Below, in pieces: positions 21,424 to 31,475 of a stretch of DNA of 43,080 nucleotides (positions are counted from its first letter, which is position 1; each line of letters begins with the position of its first letter). The position numbers were made by a program, and so were the translations under genes. Below the pieces are notes generated by a model. That model saw only the letters and a program-made list of their open reading frames with translations. It made no database searches and was not told the origin of the DNA. Source of the DNA: a virus; IMG/VR virus record IMGVR_UViG_3300017746_000031, positions 1 to 43,080 of that record; one strand, given 5' to 3'.

Positions 21424-23085
21424 ATGCCTCGATTCCGTTCATATGGTCAACTTGATGATCCATTTACTGAGGATGGAGACCCTGCGTTTATGGGCCTTGA
21501 TCAATTTAGTGAACCAAGTCTTCTTGGTGCAGGTTTCCTACAGGAAGCTGAGAATATAAGAATTGAACAAGGACAAATAATATCTAGAGGTGGGTTGGAA
21601 AAAATCCACTCAACTAAAGATGGAAAGGCACTAGTTAAATTTCAAGACCCTATTTCCGTAACAGAAGAAATGCTTCTTGTTAGTAACGATAAAGTTATCG
21701 GATTAATCGGTAAGTTAATAAATGATTTTTACGAAGAATCATTAGGTAACTGGGATGAGTCTAGTCTTTATTTTACTGGCCGAACAGTAGATCAAACACT
21801 TGAAGTTTCTTACAAGACCTATGAGGAAGTAATTGCCATCCAGAGTTTTGATAAAGTTTTATTATTCTCCGCACTTAGTAGACCAAAAGAGTGGGATGGA
21901 AGAACCTCTGGAATAGATTGGGACACTGGTTTATGGTGGGATTCAGAACTTAACTGGTTAAATGATCAAGAGGTTACCTTGCCAACAGTTTTTGATGTAT
22001 CAGAAGTTCCATCAAATGGAATAGCTCAAGCATTCGCTTGCCCTAATACACCGTTCGCAACTTACTTTGCCAACAGGTTAGTAGTTCCTTACTACGAGGA
22101 TTCTCCCACCACTGTAGCATTCTCTGATATATTCGATAACAATAGTTTCATGTTGGAGAATACATTTTTCTGCAACAAGGGAAGTAGTGATCAAACCATA
22201 GGGTTTGCTAGTTTCATGGAGAACCAAATTTTGGTTCTAAATAAGGAAAGTATTTTTCTTATAAATAATGTTCATGCACTTGGGCAGAACTCTGCCAGCT
22301 ATGAGATTACTAGACAGTACGGAGTCGCAGGAACTAAGTCATTTGCACAGAACGGAAGCTACCTTTATTTCATCTCATCTGAAGGGGATATCCAAGTCTT
22401 AGTCCCTTCTTCAGACCCAGCTAAAGGCATGGGGATTGCAATTTCAAAAGTAACATTGGATCAAGTAGCACTTAGTAGACCTATTACTCCATTAATTAAT
22501 CGAGTGAATGTTCGTGAACTCAAAAGATCGATTGCTTTCTACCATCGAAACAGAGTGTATTTTGCGTTACCCATAGATGGGTCAATTTACCCAAATGTAA
22601 TTTGCGTTTACAACAGTCTTCGATCCCAATGGGAGTCTATCGATACATTTGGTAATGATATAAGAATCTTAGATATTAACTCGTTGAATGATGAACTTTT
22701 TATTCTTACGCAAGATGGAGTTTATAAGTACGAGGTCGGAAATAGTGATGATGGTGAACCAATCAATACAGTCGCTCGCACAAGGGATTACATTATGCAG
22801 ACGAGGGACATCAAGAAATTCATTAGAGGTTCATTAAGCTATGCAACCGATGAGTCCACAGACATTGAAATTAATGCTATTACTAAATCTCCAGACTCTA
22901 CTACTTTATCAAAAGTAATACAGAGTGCTGAAAGCAGGGATGACTACACTCGATTCAATGTAAGGCAGAGAGGTTACTCTGCATCCGTAAGAGTGATTAG
23001 TAAGGGTGGATCAACTAAACTAAAATCAGTGTCACTGGAGAGCATTGTGGGTACAGGTAGGAGGTCAGCAACTTATGCCAACTAA
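21424..23085 (+). CDS. Beta-propeller-like tail stopper protein
   Basis: The product is 553 residues. The N-terminal GFLQEAENIRIEQGQIISRG is typical of phage tail hub or stopper proteins that read as long beta-propellers. Repeated four-strand blades follow (for example VLLFSALSRPKEWDGRTSGI and FMENQILVLNKESIFLINNV). Family members plug the portal channel below the connector in short-tailed phages (P22 gp10-like position). This one lies between membrane genes and fibre genes. The blade structure is by pattern, not alignment. Confidence 0.6.
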   Translation: MPRFRSYGQLDDPFTEDGDPAFMGLDQFSEPSLLGAGFLQEAENIRIEQGQIISRGGLEKIHSTKDGKALVKFQDPISVTEEMLLVSNDKVIGLIGKLINDFYEESLGNWDESSLYFTGRTVDQTLEVSYKTYEEVIAIQSFDKVLLFSALSRPKEWDGRTSGIDWDTGLWWDSELNWLNDQEVTLPTVFDVSEVPSNGIAQAFACPNTPFATYFANRLVVPYYEDSPTTVAFSDIFDNNSFMLENTFFCNKGSSDQTIGFASFMENQILVLNKESIFLINNVHALGQNSASYEITRQYGVAGTKSFAQNGSYLYFISSEGDIQVLVPSSDPAKGMGIAISKVTLDQVALSRPITPLINRVNVRELKRSIAFYHRNRVYFALPIDGSIYPNVICVYNSLRSQWESIDTFGNDIRILDINSLNDELFILTQDGVYKYEVGNSDDGEPINTVARTRDYIMQTRDIKKFIRGSLSYATDESTDIEINAITKSPDSTTLSKVIQSAESRDDYTRFNVRQRGYSASVRVISKGGSTKLKSVSLESIVGTGRRSATYAN

Positions 23086-23584
23086 AGCCCAAGTAGCCTC
23101 CAAGACTCCAGTGGTCGGAGTTGAGTTTGACCCATCTAGTTTTCAAGTAGCGATAACTCCAGAAGTCACCCTACCAGACGAACTAGAATCCTTAAAGGTA
23201 GGTAGTGCGGTTATAGGCAACCTAGAGATCACAGGAGAAGTCAAGGGACTCCCAGAGACTCCAGACCCAATTGTCACACTTAATGACCTCTCGGATGTCT
23301 CTACGGATGATTTAGTGGATGGTGCAGGGTTGCAATATGATGCCACTGAAAATCAGTGGTTAGCTAGGCTTACTAGTACACCAAATAATTTTACAATAAA
23401 TGATTTAACAGATGTTGAATCAGTTAATCCTTCGGACTTCTCAATCCTGCAATATAGTGCAATTAATAATCGTTGGGAGTCTGTAGCTAATACAGACTTC
23501 GTAGATGCAGTGATCGATGGAGGTGAAGCAGACTCAGAATCAGACTATGTGGATGCATTTGACTTGGATGGGGGGAACGCATGA
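23075..23584 (+). CDS. Fibre/base protein with two LNDLSDV repeats
   Basis: The ATG at 23075 follows AGGAGGT at a normal distance and is chosen over the in-frame ATG at 23045. The 169-residue product has two copies of a short domain common in phage fibres: TLNDLSDVSTDDLVDGAGLQ with YDATENQWLA, and TINDLTDVESVNPSDFSILQ with YSAINNRWES. It ends in an acidic stretch. It is probably a short adaptor joining fibres to the tail. Confidence 0.6.
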   Translation: MPTKAQVASKTPVVGVEFDPSSFQVAITPEVTLPDELESLKVGSAVIGNLEITGEVKGLPETPDPIVTLNDLSDVSTDDLVDGAGLQYDATENQWLARLTSTPNNFTINDLTDVESVNPSDFSILQYSAINNRWESVANTDFVDAVIDGGEADSESDYVDAFDLDGGNA

Positions 23585-23841
23585 GTGTCCGCAGGATAAA
23601 GCTACGCAGGGATACTGCATTTAATTGGAGTCAAATTAATCCAGCCCTCCAAGAAGGTGAAATAGGAATTGTACTCAATGCACAGGACGGCACTGGTGGA
23701 GGTGGGCGATTAAAGTGTGGCGATGGTTTCACATCGTGGAATAACCTACCCTATGTTGACGATGCAGGACTCGATGCGATTCGAGAAGAGTACGGAGACG
23801 AAGCAACTTTTGAATTGGGATTACAAACAACCTTAACTTAA
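23581..23841 (+). CDS. Small fibre N-terminal-domain-like protein
   Basis: The product is 86 residues. RRIKLRRDTAFNWSQINPAL, EGEIGIV and KCGDGFTSWNNLPY are the marks of the domain found at the N-terminus of many phage fibres and tropism determinants (R-RDTA-NW-N-L-EGEIG-KIGDG-T-WN-LPY). Here it stands alone. It should form a trimeric collar used to assemble the neighbouring fibres. ATGA couples it upstream. Confidence 0.7.
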   Translation: MSVRRIKLRRDTAFNWSQINPALQEGEIGIVLNAQDGTGGGGRLKCGDGFTSWNNLPYVDDAGLDAIREEYGDEATFELGLQTTLT

Positions 23842-23854
23842 CAAAATAAAAAAA

Positions 23855-24619
23855 ATGCCAGCAACAGACATACTAGGAAAAATCGGTGAGAAAGTAGGAA
23901 CAGAGATCAATGGTCTCTCCACTGACATCGCTACTAACACTGCAAACATCGCAACCAATGCCAGCAACATTTCCACGAACGCAAGTGGTATTGCTACCAA
24001 TGTAGCGGACATCGCAACGAACGCAGGAAACATTTCAACGAACGCAGGAAATATCGCCACCAACGCAAGTGGCATTTCCACTAATGCAAGTGCGATTAGT
24101 CAGAACACTTCTGACATCTCGACAAACGCATCTGGCATAGCAAGTAACCTAAGTGCAATCCAGTCAAACGATACTGACATTACCGCACTCCAGACCAAGA
24201 CAGGATCACTTGCGACTGATGGAAATAGTGCTACATTTAGTGGGAATCTAGGTGCGGCCAATCTTATACTTTCTGGCAACCTTACAGTCAATGGAACACA
24301 GACTGTCATTAATACTACCACGCTTGAAATCGAAGATAATATCATCGAGGTCAACCTTACTGCTTCCGATGGATCGGAGACTGCACAGACTGGTGGTATT
24401 CAAGTCAATCGTGGTTCTGGTCTAGATAAAGCACAGATCATCTGGAACGACACCAATGATGAGTTTCATCTTTTAAAAGGAACAAATGATGCAAACCTTG
24501 ATTGTGCAAATATAGATGCTGAAGAATTAAAAGTTCCAACTGGTGCTGACATTTTAATTAATAATGTTCAGCTAGGAAACTACGCATCATTTGAGACTGA
24601 GTTCTTAGCGAATCTATAA
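23855..24619 (+). CDS. Coiled-coil tail fibre
   Basis: The product is 254 residues. Residues 1-22 are MPATDILGKIGEKVGTEING, a short helix resembling the start of the next protein. Residues ~25-110 consist of heptads of the form I-x-T-N-A-x-x (NIATNASNISTNASGIATN), a trimeric coiled coil with Asn layers. Residues ~125-254 are a beta fibre domain (SGNLTVNGTQTVINTTTLEI, then EDNIIEVNL, IWNDTNDEFHLLKG). It should form a trimeric short fibre. Confidence 0.7.
   Translation: MPATDILGKIGEKVGTEINGLSTDIATNTANIATNASNISTNASGIATNVADIATNAGNISTNAGNIATNASGISTNASAISQNTSDISTNASGIASNLSAIQSNDTDITALQTKTGSLATDGNSATFSGNLGAANLILSGNLTVNGTQTVINTTTLEIEDNIIEVNLTASDGSETAQTGGIQVNRGSGLDKAQIIWNDTNDEFHLLKGTNDANLDCANIDAEELKVPTGADILINNVQLGNYASFETEFLANL
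23930..24130 (+). repeat. 21-bp repeats coding for the fibre heptads
   Basis: Near-identical units of about 21 bp (cores ATCGCNACNAACGC and ATTTCNACGAACGCA) follow one another in frame, each coding one seven-residue turn of the coiled coil. Such repeats can change fibre length by slippage or unequal recombination while keeping the frame. Confidence 0.7.
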
Positions 24620-24924
24620 TGTCGATCCTCGGACAGATTGGGGCAAAGGTCGGACAGGAGTTTTCCTCTCGTCTGCAAGGTCTGTCTGGGGCAGATGATT
24701 ATTCGGAAATTGGATATGATGCTAACGGCAATGTATCCACAGTAACCACATACACTGATTCAACCAAAGCAACCTTGGTTAAGACTAAGACACTCTCCTA
24801 CACTTCTGGATCACTAACTGGCATAGTGGTCACTGATTCTGGGGGAAATACAGTCTTAACTCAGACCCTTGCTTACGATGCAACCAGTGGAGATTTAGAT
24901 TCAATAGAAAAGGATTACGCATGA
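24619..24924 (+). CDS. Small fibre-associated protein sharing an N-terminal motif
   Basis: The product is 101 residues. SILGQIGAKVGQEFSSRL matches the start of the previous fibre (DILGKIGEKVGTEI), so both probably dock on the same tail part. The rest is a single beta repeat of YD type (GYDANGNVSTVTTYTDSTKA, then a second arm ending with DLDSIEKDYA). It shares one base with the upstream gene and is coupled downstream by ATGA. Confidence 0.6.
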   Translation: MSILGQIGAKVGQEFSSRLQGLSGADDYSEIGYDANGNVSTVTTYTDSTKATLVKTKTLSYTSGSLTGIVVTDSGGNTVLTQTLAYDATSGDLDSIEKDYA

Positions 24925-27464
24925 GTTGGAGTTATTTACCATCCACAAACTCCGCAGGGAACAGAAATGCTTTACAGTTGGATGCAGGAACTACTGAAAA
25001 TGATCTTAGTGGGTTAATAGGCATGACAGGTGTAACTCATTACATAAATGAGAATCATATAAATGTTTACGAAATTGCACCTACAGTAAAAATAATTATC
25101 AAAGGCACATTGTATCACGATCCAGATACTGAGATACTTATTCTTCGCCATACAAATGCAGGACTAGCAAATAATACCGCAACTAATGCCATGAACATTT
25201 CTGGCACTAATGCAAGTCCTGCTTTCTACTACTACGGAACTACTAGAACCAATGCAACTAGAGGTACATCTACTAATTCTAAAAGCACAGGTTTAATCTT
25301 TGCAGGAGCTAGGATTTCTAACTGGCATCCAAGTGATGCTTGTATGGGAGGTGGAGGTGGAGGTTCTACTTTCGTTGGTCGTGGCGGTGTAATTCTTACA
25401 GGTAGACCTTGCACTGGTTCTATGACCCTAGATGTCATTGGCACTACTTGGCGAGGCACTACATCTTCACTTGAGTGGCGTAATCCATTTGGCAATAGCA
25501 ACGGATCGTTTGATGGTACATTTGATGGTGTCGCAGTTTTACTCCCTGCGTTTAATGCGACATTTAATTTTGCGAACTCGTCTATAGGCGAGGTCATCAA
25601 CCAAGGTGTAATTTCATATCACACTTTACGAGAATTTGATGTTTCTCAAAATATTTATGATTACGATATTGGTTCAGATGGGCAGAATAATCAATGCCAT
25701 CGTGAGTACGAAGTTATAAATTCTGCGACTGGAAGCGATATCGTTAAAATGTGGAGAAATACAAGAGGGTCAACTGGGCAAAGAGGTGTAGTTGTTACAA
25801 AAAAAGAAGTTTCACTTAATATTAAAGATGCAAGCGGAACTGCAATCGAAGGAGTAAAATTATACCTTGAGGATAACCCATCCGCATACGCAAAAAATGC
25901 AACATTTATTAAGAGTAAGGCGTTTGATACTGTCAATGGATACACTGCATCTGGAGACTCGCCAATTACGAGAGGAGTTGTAAATGCGAATGGTGACATG
26001 GTTTATGATTATAGCACCTCAGAGGTTTACAATAAAACTACAGATGCTATTGGTAATATAGCTAAATTTGAAATTCTGACTGGAGTGCAAGTCCACGAGT
26101 ACACCACTAATGACTCTGATGGTGCGACTGCATATGGAATACATTTTTCTGGTGGAAGATGGAGGCTGAGTAGTTCTGATAATACACAACCATCTTACTC
26201 TGATTGGGACACTGCTAACTTTGGGGGGTTTTATCGTGTAGATAGAAGGTCGAATTCAAATACCAATGCTGATGATTTCACATTTAAATTTTGTTCATAT
26301 GGACACTCGTTATCCACTTCAACGCAGGCACTCAAGGGTCTTGGGGAACTAGGAGTGGATTGGGTTTTGTTTGACGATGCATTGATTACTGACCCAAGGG
26401 CAACCACCGATGCTTACAGTGAAATTGATACACCTCAAAAGTTCTACAATAAAGCAAAAGCATTTTTGGTAGATGGTTATGCAGGTGAAACACAAACCAT
26501 AGTGACCAGAGATGGAAACACAATCGATGCCAGAGGTTACAATGTAGTAGTGGACGATCAAGCCATTGATGTCTTCGCATTTAATGGCACTACAATCACC
26601 ATCAAGGCATCTAGTTTTGTCGGAAATATCCAGACCACTGGAACGATTACTCTTTCAAATAACGCAGAAGTTATCGGTTCTTATGGTTCAAACACAGTGC
26701 TTCCGTGGGAGGTCACAAATGTTGAGGCAACTGCAACCCTGCAAATTTACAACATCACAAAAGATTCGGAGGTAGAAAATCTTGTAGTTGCTGGAACGGC
26801 AGGGAATAAGGTGACATCCTCTGGGACATACACAGGGCAGGAAGTGAGCGTGGGTGACAACATCCGACTGAGAATCACTTGCCAAGCAGGAACAAATGCA
26901 TTCTTGCCCTACGAGGCATTTGGTATCGCAACAAGCGTAGGGATTAGTTTTGAGGCAGACCAACAGGCAGATGCAATCTACAACGACAACGGAATTAATG
27001 CAGATAATCTAACGACACTATCCGCAGATTATCCGAATGTAGAAATTGACATTTCTGATGGGGATGGGATTGCAGATGCCAGAGAGTTCTACGCATTTTA
27101 TGTGAAGCAAGCAACTACCGCAACTGGCATCGAACAATGGTTTGGTGCAATCGATGCAATTGACCACATGAACTATCGAGTCAATACATCAGTTGCAGAT
27201 ATTAAATTACAGAACACTGGTAGCATTCCACTGGTAATTTCTGGTGCTAGAATATTCCGTGATAATGGAACAAGTATTCTTCATGCAAATGTCGGAGACC
27301 AACCAATGACACAGGACAATGGTGAGTTAATCCAGTACATAAAAGGACAAGTGGATGAGTCTCTGGAGACTAATCTTCCACCTGCGGTAGCAAGTGCAAT
27401 CAATAGTAATACAACCATCAGTGGTATCGATAAAAACTCTAAACTTATTCCTGCCTTGTTATGA
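24921..27464 (+). CDS. Large tail fibre or spike protein
   Basis: The product is 847 residues and beta-rich throughout. A Gly run, GGGGGG, interrupts the first third. Around residue 290-330 is a SLNIKDASGTAIEGVKLYLE segment of Ig-like or carboxypeptidase-regulatory-like type. The middle resembles a beta-helix, and the C-terminal end (ELIQYIKGQVDESLETNLPP, then INSNTTISGIDKNSKLIPAL) is helical. It is the largest fibre in the window and the best receptor-binding candidate. No depolymerase catalytic site was identified. Its stop overlaps the next start. Confidence 0.6.
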   Translation: MSWSYLPSTNSAGNRNALQLDAGTTENDLSGLIGMTGVTHYINENHINVYEIAPTVKIIIKGTLYHDPDTEILILRHTNAGLANNTATNAMNISGTNASPAFYYYGTTRTNATRGTSTNSKSTGLIFAGARISNWHPSDACMGGGGGGSTFVGRGGVILTGRPCTGSMTLDVIGTTWRGTTSSLEWRNPFGNSNGSFDGTFDGVAVLLPAFNATFNFANSSIGEVINQGVISYHTLREFDVSQNIYDYDIGSDGQNNQCHREYEVINSATGSDIVKMWRNTRGSTGQRGVVVTKKEVSLNIKDASGTAIEGVKLYLEDNPSAYAKNATFIKSKAFDTVNGYTASGDSPITRGVVNANGDMVYDYSTSEVYNKTTDAIGNIAKFEILTGVQVHEYTTNDSDGATAYGIHFSGGRWRLSSSDNTQPSYSDWDTANFGGFYRVDRRSNSNTNADDFTFKFCSYGHSLSTSTQALKGLGELGVDWVLFDDALITDPRATTDAYSEIDTPQKFYNKAKAFLVDGYAGETQTIVTRDGNTIDARGYNVVVDDQAIDVFAFNGTTITIKASSFVGNIQTTGTITLSNNAEVIGSYGSNTVLPWEVTNVEATATLQIYNITKDSEVENLVVAGTAGNKVTSSGTYTGQEVSVGDNIRLRITCQAGTNAFLPYEAFGIATSVGISFEADQQADAIYNDNGINADNLTTLSADYPNVEIDISDGDGIADAREFYAFYVKQATTATGIEQWFGAIDAIDHMNYRVNTSVADIKLQNTGSIPLVISGARIFRDNGTSILHANVGDQPMTQDNGELIQYIKGQVDESLETNLPPAVASAINSNTTISGIDKNSKLIPALL

Positions 27465-27799
27465 CAATTCTAAGAGAAGTAGAAAGACTTTACACTGACC
27501 TTGGGCAAGATATGTGCAAGGACATTGCCGTGTACATGGAACACGAGTATGTAGTTAAAACTCCAAGGTCATTAATCATGGGTAAACCAGTCAGAACTGA
27601 CGGAGGTGACCCTAATGCCCAATGGAATGTTACCGCACCAGATGCTTGGTTTGTTCGCACTGCGGTAGGAGAAGATCATATTTCACATTTTATCAACTGT
27701 ATGCCTTATCCATTGCCATTCATTGGTTGGATGAGGGAACTTAAAAATAAACCAGTCAAGTGGTTCAAACTTGAACAAATACTTAGGAGGGCAAACTAA
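27461..27799 (+). CDS. Small virion-cluster protein, function unknown
   Basis: The product is 112 residues. The N-terminal helix MTILREVERLYTDLGQDMCK is followed by APDAWFVRTAVGEDHISHFI, NCMPYPLPFIGWMRELK and a basic end. The alternation of aromatic and charged residues suggests a compact fold. Location between the large fibre and internal-protein genes points to a minor virion or assembly role. TAATG joins it to the next gene. Confidence 0.5.
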   Translation: MTILREVERLYTDLGQDMCKDIAVYMEHEYVVKTPRSLIMGKPVRTDGGDPNAQWNVTAPDAWFVRTAVGEDHISHFINCMPYPLPFIGWMRELKNKPVKWFKLEQILRRAN

Positions 27800-29175
27800 T
27801 GGGAGGAGGCGATCCAGCACCAGTCGAGACCAACAATTACAACGACACAATGCGTGATGCTTTAAACGCACAAATTGATCTTGCACCCAAGCTTTTTGCA
27901 TCTGAATCAAATAATGATTTTGGTAGACCAGCTTATGCACGACTTAATCAGAAGTTAGTCGAGGAGGGATTACTGGGAAGTGAAATAACTGTTGATGAAG
28001 GAGGATATGTCCAGCGTTTTCAAGCAGGGTTAACTCCAGAAGGTGGTAGGGAGATTTCTACTGACGAGCAGAGGTTCTCGCAGTACCTGCAAGACAACCC
28101 AGATGTACAACGAGTTATCACAAGTGGAAGAGACCCAGATGGATCAACTGCATACTGGACTCAAGGCAAGCAAGCATGGGAAGCAGGTAGGGAACACTAC
28201 CGAAAATTCGGTCAAGGTGAGGGTAGGAAGGTCATGGATTTTGGAATCTATGATAAGTCTGGAAGCAAAGTAGATGGTGCGTACAAAAAAGAATTTGTCG
28301 GAGGGGGAGCAGGGACTCGCAGGACTGGTGGAGCAGTATCATTACTCGCAGGGGATCAATACTCTGACTTTTCTGATGGCACTACTAGGCGAGCAGGATT
28401 TGGCGAGGATGGAAACTTTATGGGTACAATGGCGCTTGAGCAGGATATGCTTGAGCGAGTTAAGGATCGTAATGCAAGAACAGAGATTGGTTTGGTTAAT
28501 AAATACGGAGGTCAGTTAACAGATGCTTATCGTGCGCAAGGAGGCATCCGAGAATCATTAGATGCATACAATAAATTAGCAGAGCAAGGCACAGATCATG
28601 GAGGTCTACGAACCCAGATGATCGGCATGGCACAGGAAGAACTTGCACTGGGTGGGTCACTCTCAGATCGAGAGAAACGAAACATCGAGCAAGCCTCTCG
28701 ATCTGCAATGGGAGCAAGAGGTAGGGGCAGAGATTTTTCTGCGGTAGTCGATGAAGTGGCTAATAATGATATGTACTCTCGCCAAAGACTCAATGAGCGT
28801 AAACAGTTTGCTGGTCAAGTGATTGGTATGGCAGACCAAGGCAGACAGATGGATCAAGCATTTGCGGCCCAGCGAGTCGGGCTGGAGCAAGCCACATCCG
28901 CAGACCCATTCCTAGCACTTACAGGACGAGCATCTGGTGCATCAGTAGGTGCAGGACAAAATCTCTATGGCAATGCGGCCGCAGGAATTAATGCTGGGCC
29001 ATCATTATTTAACCCAGCCCAAGGAGCAGAGTTCATGGCAAATCAATCGGCAATGGTTAATAGTTATAACTCTGCAATCTATGGTGCTGACCAAGCTAAG
29101 GCTGGTGCAATCATCGGAGGTGCATTAGGGGGCATAGGTAGTCTAGCAGGAGGGTTCGCAAGTCGAGGACAATAA
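27799..29175 (+). CDS. Internal virion (DNA-ejection) protein candidate
   Basis: The product is 458 residues with AGGAGG upstream. It is polar and Gly/Ala/Gln-rich, with helical stretches (LGGSLSDREKRNIEQASRSA) and a hydrophobic Gly-rich C-terminus (AKAGAIIGGALGGIGSLAGG). Ejection proteins of short-tailed phages often end in such membrane-active segments, and it sits before two larger proteins as the three internal proteins of T7 or P22 do. It may help form the channel across the envelope. The call rests on position and composition. Confidence 0.5.
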   Translation: MGGGDPAPVETNNYNDTMRDALNAQIDLAPKLFASESNNDFGRPAYARLNQKLVEEGLLGSEITVDEGGYVQRFQAGLTPEGGREISTDEQRFSQYLQDNPDVQRVITSGRDPDGSTAYWTQGKQAWEAGREHYRKFGQGEGRKVMDFGIYDKSGSKVDGAYKKEFVGGGAGTRRTGGAVSLLAGDQYSDFSDGTTRRAGFGEDGNFMGTMALEQDMLERVKDRNARTEIGLVNKYGGQLTDAYRAQGGIRESLDAYNKLAEQGTDHGGLRTQMIGMAQEELALGGSLSDREKRNIEQASRSAMGARGRGRDFSAVVDEVANNDMYSRQRLNERKQFAGQVIGMADQGRQMDQAFAAQRVGLEQATSADPFLALTGRASGASVGAGQNLYGNAAAGINAGPSLFNPAQGAEFMANQSAMVNSYNSAIYGADQAKAGAIIGGALGGIGSLAGGFASRGQ

Positions 29176-29177
29176 TT

Positions 29178-31475
29178 ATGTCACAGTCACCATTTTATTC
29201 ACCAATTAGAGTTAACCAATCTGACTTCTCTCCAATCACCAGAGGAGCAGAATCCTACGGTCGATCAGTCGGAGCAGGATTAGAAAAGCTAGGAGATGCA
29301 GTCGGTAAGGTTGCAAGTTCCTACTTCGAGAAAAAGAAGTTGGATAAATTCTCAGAGGACTTCGTTAAGTCAGATGAGGCAGTGGCATTGTGGAGGAAGA
29401 AAGGATTAAATCCATTCGACTTACAGGAAGCTAGGGATGATCCTAAGAAGGCCCATAAGATGATGGGTGACATTGTTGATCAAGCAGGTGGAGTTAAAGA
29501 GTTTCAGAATAAGCTTATAGAGAGTAATAAGTTCGAGATGCTAAAGGAGCAGCATTCGATCTCAATGAAACTTAGTCAGACTAAAGCAGAGGAAGCTGAA
29601 ATGGCCCTTAATGCATTAAAGATTGAGAAGAATGACGAGGAAGCTAGGAAGCTTTTATTTGCTCAAGCATTTACTAGAGACGAGGAGACAGGTGAGATAA
29701 AGTTTGATATCGATAACCTTGAACCGTCTGAGGAAAATAGACATGTGCTTCCAAGTGTATATAAGCAGTTTAAAGAAATGAATCTGCTGGGTAATTTTAA
29801 TTATTCAAAGTGGAAAACAAATTTAATTAGAAGTGGTGCTTGGGATGCATCTGACCAGCAAGGAATGTCTGCCTTACTTGACCAATCAATGGGTGCATAC
29901 CCAGATATTGGTGGGGAGGACATGCGTAGATATAAGCAGAATCTAACAGGTGACACTCATAAGCCAGATGTCATAATGAAGTCTGCTAATGAATGGTGGA
30001 ATCAAGATCCAAGTGCAAAAGTTTGGATGGAGTCGGAAGAGACAAACAGTAAGATTAATACTGGTTTAAATAATGCATTGGCTCAAGGCCCAGACGGACA
30101 GTATGTAGTAAAAAATGCATCAACCGCAGGTTTTGTTATTCGTCAGTTTGCAAGGCTTGCTAATGGTGTTGGTGTGATGACCAATGAGGATGTTGATGCA
30201 GTTAAGGGTGCATCTGATGCCCAGAGTTCATGGGACAGATTGAAGACTCGTTTCTTCGGTGATGAATTACAATCAAGGCAAGCAACGGCAGAGGATGTTA
30301 AAAACGGATGGGCCGAGAAAGAGGGTGAAATGATTAATGTCCGACTAGGTGCTAGGGCCACTGCACAGGATCTACTTATGATTCAAGATGCCACAAAAGC
30401 ATTCATGGAGGTGAATCAAAGAAAATTACAAGGGCGAGGAGTTGAGCTACAGAAGTACCTAGAAAGTTCTTATACTGGAGTACCAAAGGAAAGGCTTTTG
30501 CAGCTTAGTCCATTTAGTGAGTACTGGCATAGGTCGCACAAAATGGATTTCTCTGACTTACAGGTTAAAAAGATATCTAGGATGATTGCATTAAAAGGGC
30601 AGGATGCCACAGTCGCTGCACTCAGAAAGTCAAATCCAGATGCGACAGACCGACAACTTTCCAAGCTTATAAATTTGGGGAGTATTTATGAGGAACCACC
30701 TAGCACTGGGGATAATGTAAACCTACGAGGTACGAACACAGAGAGTCCACCTAGTCCAGATCAAACCATTGGGACTCCGCAGGAAATTGATAATTCATCG
30801 AGGCCAGATATGTCTGCAACAGATGGAGTTGGAGTAGGTGATGTAGTTGAGTTTGCAGCAGGTACCACAGGTGGGATGAAGGGCTTGAAGTTACTTGATT
30901 ACATGAAGGACAGTGCCGCTAGAGGTAATATGCTAGAGGCAATGAATGAGCCACATACAAGGTTTAAGCAGGCAATAAAAGCATTTCGTAATGCACCAAT
31001 ATCTAAGGTTAAAGAATTTGCCAAGGAGATGGATGTTGATCCTAGTGCTATTAAAAGAAAGCTTGGTAAGGGTGCTGACCTAAGATTACGGGAAACATTA
31101 GAAAAGAAATTTAAAGCAAAAATCCAAGAAAAAGTTTCCGCAAGTGTAGCTAAAAAAGGATTGGGCAAAAAAGCCATTGGGCTTATAATGAGAGCAGCAT
31201 TCTCTGGTGGTGTAGGGGTTGCGGCTGCGGCTTTTGATATCATTGATATTTTTGAAACAAAGAATGAAGTGGCACGGGAAGAGTTAAATAAAATGCTTAG
31301 TCAGCACAAGAAAGGATCAAGGGAAAGAAAATTAATTCAAGATATGTTAAATACGATGAATTATGAATCTGGAGACTTTAAAAAATTCCAGAATGACAAC
31401 CCACAGATGCAGCAAATGGGCAGAGGGAACAAAAGACAGTACGAACTTTACAGGGCAACAACAGAAGGAATCTGA
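29178..31475 (+). CDS. Large internal virion protein candidate
   Basis: The product is 765 residues. The N-terminus (FYSPIRVNQSDFSPITRGAE, then GLEKLGDAVGKVASSYFEKK) is the sort found in virion-internal proteins. Most of the rest is long charged helices. A hydrophobic stretch near the C-terminus (AIGLIMRAAFSGGVGVAAAA, then FDIIDIF) could enter a membrane. The predicted role is ejection with the DNA and assembly of a channel. TGATG couples it to the giant protein gene. Confidence 0.5.
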   Translation: MSQSPFYSPIRVNQSDFSPITRGAESYGRSVGAGLEKLGDAVGKVASSYFEKKKLDKFSEDFVKSDEAVALWRKKGLNPFDLQEARDDPKKAHKMMGDIVDQAGGVKEFQNKLIESNKFEMLKEQHSISMKLSQTKAEEAEMALNALKIEKNDEEARKLLFAQAFTRDEETGEIKFDIDNLEPSEENRHVLPSVYKQFKEMNLLGNFNYSKWKTNLIRSGAWDASDQQGMSALLDQSMGAYPDIGGEDMRRYKQNLTGDTHKPDVIMKSANEWWNQDPSAKVWMESEETNSKINTGLNNALAQGPDGQYVVKNASTAGFVIRQFARLANGVGVMTNEDVDAVKGASDAQSSWDRLKTRFFGDELQSRQATAEDVKNGWAEKEGEMINVRLGARATAQDLLMIQDATKAFMEVNQRKLQGRGVELQKYLESSYTGVPKERLLQLSPFSEYWHRSHKMDFSDLQVKKISRMIALKGQDATVAALRKSNPDATDRQLSKLINLGSIYEEPPSTGDNVNLRGTNTESPPSPDQTIGTPQEIDNSSRPDMSATDGVGVGDVVEFAAGTTGGMKGLKLLDYMKDSAARGNMLEAMNEPHTRFKQAIKAFRNAPISKVKEFAKEMDVDPSAIKRKLGKGADLRLRETLEKKFKAKIQEKVSASVAKKGLGKKAIGLIMRAAFSGGVGVAAAAFDIIDIFETKNEVAREELNKMLSQHKKGSRERKLIQDMLNTMNYESGDFKKFQNDNPQMQQMGRGNKRQYELYRATTEGI

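Noticed and set aside
23930-24130. CRISPR-like array
   Set aside because: The repeats are tandem without spacers, in frame, and code for a coiled-coil heptad.
20011-24924. Diversity-generating retroelement beside the Mtd-like fibre domain
   Set aside because: No reverse transcriptase gene, template repeat or variable repeat is seen. The domain at 23581 is a common fibre N-terminus.
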